Below the pieces are notes generated by a model, which was not told the DNA's origin, did no database searches, and saw only the letters and a program-made list of their open reading frames with translations. Source: Mycteria americana (lineage: Eukaryota > Chordata > Aves > Ciconiiformes > Ciconiidae). From it: a DNA stretch of 64,000 nt. Location of the stretch: positions 37,056,135 through 37,120,134 of the forward strand of contig NC_134365.1 in the NCBI RefSeq assembly GCF_035582795.1. The letters run 5' to 3'. Of this stretch, positions 56,462-64,000 are shown one piece after another. Positions within the stretch are counted from its first letter, which is position 1. Every line of letters starts with the position of its first letter. The position numbers and the translations under genes are program-made.

Positions 56462-57054
56462 TGTGCTGGTTTTGGCTGGGGTAGAGTTAATTTTCTTCAC
56501 AGTAGCTAGTACGGGGCTATGGTCTGGATTTGTGCTGAAAACAGCATTGATAACACAGGGATGTTTCAGTTAGTGCTGAGCAGTGCTTACACACAGTCAA
56601 GGCCTTTTCTGCTCCTCACCCCACCCCACCAGCGAGGAGGCTGGGGGTGCACAAGAAGCTGGGAGGGGACACAGCTGGGACAGCTGACCCCAACTGACCA
56701 AAGGGATACCCCACACCATATGGCGTCATGCTCAGTATAGAAAGCTGGGGGAAGAAGAAGGAAGGGGGGGACGTTCGGCATGAGGGCGTTTGTCTTCCCA
56801 AGTCACCGTTACACGTGATGGAGCCCTGCTTTCCTGGAGATGGCTGAACACCTGCCTGCCCATGGGAAGGAGTGAATGAGTTCCTTGCTTTGCTTTGTTT
56901 GCGTGCGCGGCTTTTGCTTTCCCTATTAAACTGTCTTTATCTCAGCCCACGAGTTTTCTCACTTTGACCCTTCTGACTCTCTCCCCCATCCCACCAGGGG
57001 GGAGTGAGAGCGGCTGGGTGGGGCTTAGCTGCTGGCTGGGGTTAAACCACGACA
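56462..57054 (+). mobile_element. Solo endogenous retrovirus LTR (ERVL-like), intact
   Basis: A 593 bp LTR beginning TGTGCTGGTTTTGG and ending GGTTAAACCACGACA, flanked by perfect 5 bp target-site duplications GCTCT (56457-56461 and 57055-57059). A TATA-like word lies near 56735 and a poly(A) signal ATTAAA at 56925-56930. A 5 bp duplication fits an ERVL-type integrase. Absence of internal sequence shows it is a solo LTR. It is the same family as the reverse copy at 3225-3798 and is more complete, retaining the 19 bp that copy has lost. Confidence 0.92.
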
Positions 57055-58310
57055 GCTCTAAATCACTGTCCTCCTCTTAAGTGACCAGGAAAAAAGTGGG
57101 TTTTCTTGTTCACATAGTCTATTTGCTTTGTTCATACTGATTGACATGGAAACCAAATGTAGGTTATCTTTCTGCTACACTTCAGCAATTTCAATATGTC
57201 ATATCAGTCTCAGTGTGTCACTGTAGATAGGAAGGATACAAATAAACTTGCAAAATCTCTCACACACAAAAACGCACACTCACACACAGTATTGTTGCAT
57301 TTTTTCAATAGTTTAATAAGTGTTAGTAGCTGCCACATCTAAGCAATCAAAATCTGATACAATGACAGCTAAGCCAGGATTTCCATCTAAGCTTTCTCTG
57401 TTTAAATGTCAGACAAAAACATAGGAAAAGATACACAATGTCCAGTTCCTTCATTCAATTAATTTCAATATTTTTCAATATTTTCTGTTATATCCACTGA
57501 ACAGCTGGTAGGGAAAAACCTAAATTTGGTTTATTCATACTCTGTCTGCATTGGTGGTGATCTTGTTGCAGTTGTGTGATCTAGAGAACATAAACAATGT
57601 GAAGCTTTCTGTTAAAGATAAAATATCAGATGTGACCAGTCATTAGTGCAATTGGGAAAAAAGCAGACAAGATTTTGGGAACACAAGCTTCAGTTTGCTT
57701 GTGTGAACACAAAACAAAGCACACCTTCATTTCAGCTCCATGGGTCAGAGGGAGAACTAGCAGCACAGGCATCAGGAGAAGCAGAGGCATCTCCCATCCC
57801 AGTCATAATCTCATTACCTCCGGCATGCAGCAAGCCACTGACTCTCAAAGAAGCACTGGTAGATATACGTTGACAGGAACCTTACTGAACGCAACCTTTA
57901 AAGATCAGATTCAAACCCCTTTGAAATCAATGGTTTTCATTTGATCAGTGGTTTTGGATCAGAATTTCAATGATAGAGTTAAAATTTTTTATTTTCAATA
58001 AAGGTGACATCTGGATATGCAACTGAGAATTTATCCTGATGATTGCATACATAGCACCTATTACAGAGATTGAGCAAATGATGACATACAGTCTAGATAT
58101 GTGACTCAAAAGTATGATGAATTAAGATTGTTAAATCATGTTTTAAACCATCATTAGCGTTGTCATGTGTTTTTCATTGAACAGTTAATTTACTAAAAGT
58201 ACAGTATCCAAGCTTTGTAACTATTTTTGAAATCTAGTCAAATTTGGTTACACATTGAATCTAAAAGTAGGCATCCTCAGAGGGGGGGCAAAAAAAAATT
58301 GTTTCCACAT
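57055..58310. other. Non-coding stretch
   Basis: Begins with the GCTCT target duplication. Contains a CA-rich stretch (57260-57288) and a possible worn copy of the ancient palindromic repeat. The frames 57646-57944 have no recognisable family. Confidence 0.5.
57905..57955. repeat. Possible copy of the ancient palindromic repeat
   Basis: CAGATTCAAACCCCTTTGAAATC faces TTTGATCAGTGGTTTTGGATC across a short T-rich centre, giving an imperfect foldback like that at 16860-16965. Confidence 0.35.
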
Positions 58311-58460
58311 GGTATTTTCTTTTTTTTTTTACAATTTTTTTATTTCTGTGACAAACTTAAGGGATATTTAAAATTGTAAAAATTCTCAAAACAAAGCAAA
58401 ATATTTTATTTTATTTTATTTGGAAAAAAACTGCTCGGTATTTTTCTTTTTTTTTTTTTC
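58311..58460. repeat. T-rich low-complexity region
   Basis: Several T-runs of 10 or more with an intervening (TTTTA)3 stretch. Low complexity without a gene. Confidence 0.8.
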
Positions 58461-58789
58461 TTGTTTGGCCAGTGAACTGAAAAATCAATTACAGGCACAG
58501 CAGTAATTCCTGTGTCCTCAGTGGTGACAATGAGGCATGCCACAGTTGTGGTGCATCTCAGGAAAGGCACTCATGCTGCTTTATTTTCCAGATGACACAT
58601 GGTGTTGTGCTATAGAATCAGCAGGAAAAAATGATAATTTTGTGCTGTCTTATTCTACACCATCATTACATTTCACATGGCTACTTAAAAACTTATTTAG
58701 CTATCTATTCCACTGATGCCACGTGCATTTAAAACATTCATGTAATGCAAAAGTAGCGTACAACTAAAAACAAATACCAAATTTTACTT

Positions 58790-59152
58790 TGAAAGAGAAA
58801 ATTTTCTGTAGGGAGAAGCTTCTCTCTAAGTCTCTTGAGGATCGCTTTTCCAAATACCTTGAACTGAGGATGTGCCAAACAGCCCTCACCTTGGCACAGC
58901 GACTGGCTACAGACGGAGACCCTGGAGGACAGAGGAGCCCCAGGACACTAATGAGCACCAACAGAGCACCCTGACCTGCTGCTCCCAGTGCCATCCACGG
59001 GAAGCGATCAGCCCCTGGGCCTTGTAGAAAACTCACGAGATGAATCAACCCAAGAAAGTGCCTCCCCAGAAAGCCTTGCAGACTAGAGGGAGTCACTGCC
59101 TACAAGGGTATAGGACCTGTTATCCCATGAAGGAGGAACAGAATTTGGGGAT
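58790..59152 (+). mobile_element. Probable 3' internal ERV remnant
   Basis: GC-richer than its surroundings and immediately upstream of an LTR. It ends in GGAGGAACAGAATTTGGGGATT, a purine-rich run in the place expected of a polypurine tract, just before the LTR's TG. No env or other domain is readable. The 110-codon frame on the opposite strand (58764-59096) is most likely a shadow. The upstream edge is approximate. Confidence 0.4.
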
Positions 59153-59962
59153 TGTGTAAAATTTGCCATCAGACATTTTGTGGAAATGTGTGAGACTCAT
59201 CATGCATTGCTTAGTGGAAGGACCAGGGGCAGGGAATGGGAGGGGGTCAGGGTGGACTGGGGAGGAACAAGCATGAGTCAATAAAGGGGACAGGATAAGA
59301 GGGGCCAGTGAAGTATAAACAGCAACTGATCGGTACACTTGCCTGGCTGAGCCTTGTGCCCAAGCACTGCAAGCTATCCTACATTCTCATTAAATCCCAT
59401 TTCAATCTTTTCTGTGGGTGAGCTCTCTTCTCTGAGTGGGTATGTGTAAATGCTAGGGAAATTTAAGCCAGACTAGTTGGTGATAGAGTAAGAGATCTGA
59501 TTACCTGCAACTGGCATGAGATCACAAACCTCATGGGCTCATGAATCCAACTGAAAGCAACTGGCAATATGGGGGCACCTCGGACCAGCTACCATTCAGG
59601 CTGAGTGTCTAAGACAGGCTATTGGAGTGATCCGTTTTGTGTATTTGTATATATATGTATCTCCCTCCTAATTGAAGACTTCAATCCTCATCAGCCAGGG
59701 AAGAGGAAGAGGATTGGGCCGTCCATTGTGTGATTGCTGTGTGCTTTAACATAGGTGCCAGGAGAAGCGTTTTGTTTTGTCTGCATCCATTTGTGTGGCT
59801 GGCTCTGTGTGTACTGTGCATGTGTGAGTCTGTGTGTCTATATGTTCATCCATATGTGTCTAAGGAGCATACATGCTCAGCCTCACCATTGGCAGAACCT
59901 GGGGATAAGGAGCCGCAGCAGCTTCACATCTACTCAGCTATTGTATTCACCAACCTCTAACA
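59153..59962 (+). mobile_element. ERV LTR, second family, nearly complete
   Basis: Begins about TGTGTAAAATTTGCC after a polypurine-like run and ends near CA 59961-59962. Inside are a TATA box TATAAA (59314-59319) and, 70 bp on, a poly(A) signal ATTAAA (59389-59394), the spacing of a short R region. Further landmarks are TCTGTGGGTGAGCTCTCTTCTC, CCTAATTGAAGACTTCAATCC and ACATGCTCAGCCTCACC. The relics at 9995-10330 (reverse) and 15690-15960 align with its 3' portion. With the preceding internal fragment it would be a 3' LTR of a 5'-deleted provirus. No PBS follows it. Confidence 0.6.
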
Positions 59963-61635
59963 GATGCGAGCATTAGAAACCTTTTGGAAAGAAAAGATAA
60001 GCAAGGAAGACAGAGGCAGCATTTGGCAAAATCACATTTAACACTCAACCTTTGCTTTTAAGAAATGTACACCGACTGTCAAGATAATTCTCTCATATTA
60101 GGCAGGTTACCCGCTAGATCAGCAGATCAATAGCTGTTGAGAGGCACGTGCCAAAACACTGCAGTAAGTCAAGCAGAAGAGTTGCCCTGTTTGATCAGAA
60201 CAGTCCCCCCCACGCCAGAGGCCATGCAGACCTCTTTTTTGCTTGATTTGAGTAATGCTGTGATGTGGACAACTCCTTCCCACGCAAACATCTCCTAAAC
60301 CCGTACAAACACACCTTATTGACAGGGCTTTGAGGTCTTACTTACTGCATTCACATTTCCATGCCTTGCACCTCAGCTATAGCTATTCAAAGTCACTTGG
60401 TCACCTTGGGCACTGAAAAAGTCCAGATAGACAGAGCACACACTATGCTCTGCTTACACCAGTAGAGAATCAGTTTAACTTAAAAGTACAGCATTGCTTT
60501 TCATTTCTCTTTTGTTCTGATGTCTCTTGCATCCTGGGACAGGTTCTCAGGTGAATTGTTAAAAAACAGAGCTGATTGCTTGGACCCATTATTTTTGCAG
60601 TGCCACCTGTAGGCAACACATACACAAAAGATCCTGCTAACTTGCAGCCCCTCCCAGACTTCTTGGATTCAATGTGTTTTCTCTCCTGAGAGAACTACTT
60701 TAAAATAACAAGAGTAATTCTTGATAAGTGTTTATTCTGCAGATGTTAGCCCAGCTCCTCTCATCGGGCTGCCTCTACCATGTAATTAACCGGGTTAGTC
60801 CACTTGGGTGAAGGATGGTAAGCAGAGTTCATATGATAACATTATGCAGACAGCATCTCTGGTAGCCTTTAAAAACCGAGCTAATGAATGGTTTGCCACA
60901 GTCACACTGCCAAGCATACTTTTCTGCACGGTGCCAAAGAAAAATCTCATCCATCAGCTTGTCTGCCAGCCACCAGTTATAGCCATCTGTGTGGGAAGAC
61001 TTTTTCCCTTTTGGAAAAAAATCAAGGAAAACTATAATGTAAGCATTCCCCCGAGAAGAGCCCACTAATGACGCCGTGAGATCAAGCCTCAGATATTCCC
61101 ATAGCAAAACCTATGCCCTGAAATGGACTGAAGGATTGAGTTATCTCCACTAAGAGAGAAAAGGACTGGAATAACACAGCAAGCTGGCACGGTCCCAGCT
61201 GGTCACACAATCTTTACAAGCATAAAACCACAGATGGAGCACTTCATGTAGGATCTCTTGGACCTGGAGAGCTCACAGCCATCTGACTTTATCCTCCTGG
61301 CTTTACTGAGGCTAATTTTATTCAATCAGTCCTTTGGCAGGAGTGAGCCAGTGTTACTCAAATAAGCTTATCTCCTCTCTCACAAAAGTCAGAGCCTTTT
61401 TATGGCAATGGCTACAAATGATGCCTTCACGCCAAACTTTTAGCTAAAGACACAGCAACTCAAAACACAACTAATTTTCAAGTAGCCTGAAGGATAATTT
61501 CCTCTGTTTCATATGGCACCCTCTCTTGTGTGGCCCTCCCTAGGTCCTGCTTTCAATTTTGAAATCAGATGATCACTAGGCTCACGAAACCACAGAGGGT
61601 TCAGAGACAAGACCACTAGCAGTGGGATCTTGCAA
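59963..61635. other. Non-coding stretch upstream of the CpG-rich island
   Basis: Moderate GC, no recognised repeat. Overlapping frames on both strands at 60808-61107 (86 and 92 codons) show no family. The lack of recognised repeats between the LTR and the CpG island would fit conserved flanking DNA, which cannot be tested here. Confidence 0.45.
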
Positions 61636-62010
61636 CTCTTTATATGGCAGAGGAGGAGAAGAAGAGGCCTCTGCACATTCTCCCAGTCCTCACAACAAGC
61701 TCAGCTCTCCAGCTGCAGCCAGCCCACTAGGTCTCTCGCTGCGTCCCACCGCAGGTGCCCAGGGTGGAACCGCTGCACTGTAGCCACCTCCTTTGCTGAG
61801 CAGTGGAGCAGACAGGGGAGGACGCTGACGGCAGCGAAGGCTGCGTGTTTCCCTCCGGGCAAGAAATGGAGCCGCTTTGCTTTTTGCAGGCAAAACGCTT
61901 CCCGCGTTTCTTCTCTAGCGGCTGCAGGCTGACACCATCCCCGAGACGAGCGGGTGTAGAGCTGGCAGAGAAACACCCAGGGCGAGGTGCAGTTTATAAA
62001 TACTACAAGA
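61636..62010. promoter_or_regulatory. CpG-rich island, candidate promoter
   Basis: About 18 CpG dinucleotides fall within roughly 61730-61985, against near absence in most of the window, together with high GC. TATA-like words flank it on both sides (CTTTATATGG near 61637, TTTATAAATA near 61992). Open frames occur in several phases on both strands (for example 61630-61932), as expected in GC-rich DNA, so no coding call is made. It could be the promoter or first exon of a host transcript in either direction, or an orphan CpG island. Confidence 0.45.
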
Positions 62011-64000
62011 AGTCAAAAGCCCCAGTATCTCTGAGGTTGTTACCAAACATGTTAAGCAAACGATATATTAAAGTGTGCAGACATTTTGTAAATTAACAGG
62101 CTGAGGTTTGAGATTACTAATTATATGATTTCACAGAGAAAAAAGACCAATCCAGCTCTCAGGCACTCAAAAGAACATTTGGCACAAAGACTTTTTATTC
62201 TCTCCTACTCTCTCTGTGGGCCTTCTGCCAAATATCTCGACTCAGCAAGAAGCAGTAGCACATGTCTCAGAGCAGCCTTCAGCATCTGACAGAATACAAA
62301 AAAAACCCCATTTTTTCCTCAGTCTCAAGGCTTCAGAAGCCTGTAGTTTACACAGTTTATGGGGAATATGTTTCCCCTGTTTCCTTAGATGACTCTCATT
62401 ATTAATTTTCTTTTCTTTCCAGCTGACCCAAATGGTCTCAGGGCACATTGTACTAGATGACAAATTAACATGTTCCCAGGGACGCATCAGAAAAAAAAGA
62501 AACAAAAGGTTTTTTCTACCCCCACGTATTTGAATGACCCTCTGGCACACAACCCTCACCTGAAGTAACGTCTTAAGAAAAGTGCTGCGTATGGGAGTCT
62601 GTATGAAATAGGATTAGTGTAACGAGGTGAAGAGGTAAATTCAATAAAACCTTTTGAACAGCCTGCTTTCAGGCTTCTCACACTTATTAGAAAATAGCTC
62701 AAGCACCTCAGTGGACTTTAGGTGCCTCTACGGAGACAGCAGCTGAAGCCAAGGGAAGGACAGCCATGGTTTCCCCAAAGAAGGACGCAGCTGGGTCCCC
62801 GTGCTCTATTTCCATCTCAACACACATCTAGCTCCTTATGTGTGATCTTGCTTCCACAGTTAAGGTATTTATTTATTAAGGTGCAGAAACTTATTTAGGT
62901 AATAGATCTTGGTAATAAGAAGGTCGATTCATATTTAAGCACTTGAATGTCACCATGAATCCCATTATCAAAGTCTTTATGTTTTATTCCGCTTTTCTTT
63001 TTAAAAAATTATGCTTAGTGCCCCTTATTCACCCCATTCTAAGATTCTTCAAGGTTAGAAAAGCAACAGCCCCCCCAAATTTATTTGGAAAGTCTTTAAT
63101 AAAGTCAACCAAAAAAAGAAGAGTAAAAAGAAAGCAATGACTTTCAACATAAGAAGCACAAAGATTTTTTTTCTAAGGATGAATATGAACGTTGCTTGTT
63201 TAATATCTGTATTGAAGAACTATTAAGCTGATCAAACCTAGAATACACACTATGACAGAAGCACGCTGGGACTTCAGTGATGACCTGTGTGGACTTCAAA
63301 AAATTCTGTGAACTTCAAGATTCCCATTGTGCAGAATTTTTCCAAACATAATATTCATAATACTGAGTCTCTCTATATCCCTCTTCTATAGAGAAAGGCA
63401 GTTACATACACCTGTGCACCTATTCATCTAGAAAGGATATTTAAATAAAAATATACCGTAAGATTCTGAAAATACTTTTTTACATTAATATGTGCGCGTA
63501 CTACATTCATCACATAAACATGTGATGAAATTTAACATAACTTATCTCTAAAAAGCATTTAATTTTTGAAATTCCACATTTTAAAAACTCTCCAAGATTT
63601 TTGCTTGCTTGCTTGCTTGGCTAGTTGTTTTTCACAGATAGAGTTTTAGTTGGTGTGTCAATTTTTTTCTTTTAGGGTTTGTTTTGCTTTGCCTTATCTG
63701 TTTTCATTACTGGATAGAATGGTATCTCTGTACTAATTTAAAGTTTCTTTAATTCTGTAACATATTTTTGTAATACGTAAGATTCCATTTCGCAGCTCTG
63801 TAATGCATTTTTACTTAATCTATCAATTAAATCAAATTATCAAATATACCTTGAAATATTCCTCCCACAAACTGCAGGCACATGTATGCTTACTCACCTT
63901 TCTGAAAACTACATAACTGGTTTTTTTGTTTTTCCTTTTCCACCCCTGCTTTCTAGGACTTCCCTACAGTGCTTCAGACTCCCCCACATCTGTTAAGAGA
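62011..64000. other. Non-coding stretch to the window end
   Basis: No gene recognised. It may include transcribed sequence if the CpG island at 61.64-62.01 kb is a promoter reading to the right. Only a short TTGC repeat is evident. Confidence 0.45.
63601..63619. repeat. (TTGC)n short microsatellite
   Basis: Four and a half TTGC units. Minor repeat. Confidence 0.85.

Overview
The window looks like nuclear DNA from a bird, probably a neoavian species. I base this on repeated CR1 LINE copies with the avian-type 3' end (tandem 8-mers of the form ATTCTGTG), on two copies of a solo retroviral LTR that I recall, unverified, as widespread in neoavian genomes, and on the lack of SINE-like or Alu-like repeats. 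Most of the 64 kb is AT-rich, non-coding and stop-dense in all frames. I find no intact protein-coding gene, rRNA, tRNA or CRISPR array. Operons, ribosome binding sites and bacterial terminators do not apply.

Layout. 1-4.6 kb: unique DNA with two diverged copies of a roughly 270 bp segment (1950-2215 and 4290-4570) flanking a reverse-oriented solo LTR (3225-3798). 7.9-8.5 kb: a very old CR1. 10.0-10.3 kb and 15.7-16.0 kb: relics of a second LTR family. 11.2 kb: CR1 3' end. 14.2-14.8 kb: an open frame followed by a good poly(A) signal, a weak candidate terminal exon. 16.4 kb: poly(A) signal plus A24 tract. 17-28 kb: essentially featureless. 28.85-29.48 kb: CR1. 34.4-34.5 kb: end of an ERVK-like LTR with its primer-binding site. 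35.27-36.66 kb: the youngest CR1, carrying a reverse transcriptase reading frame broken by one frameshift. 37.45 kb: a 48 bp exact copy of that CR1's tail. 38.1-41.4 kb: a candidate minus-strand exon and a doubtful coding relic. 44.4-45.0 kb: a degenerate tandem repeat and a GTA microsatellite. 45.6 kb: CR1. 56.46-57.05 kb: the second solo LTR with perfect 5 bp target-site duplications, opposite in orientation to the first. 58.8-60.0 kb: 3' part of an ERV with an LTR that has a TATA box and poly(A) signal. 61.64-62.01 kb: a CpG-rich island, the best candidate for a host regulatory element.

The window reads as a gene desert or large intron shaped by CR1 retroposition and by endogenous retroviruses reduced to LTRs. 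The only recognisable protein sequence is CR1 reverse transcriptase. I did not find a convincing new biological system. The items most worth checking are the CpG island, the diverged duplication with its perfect 32 bp core, the 48 bp CR1 tail and the possible minus-strand relic at 39.3-41.4 kb. Family assignments come from reading by eye, with no database search.
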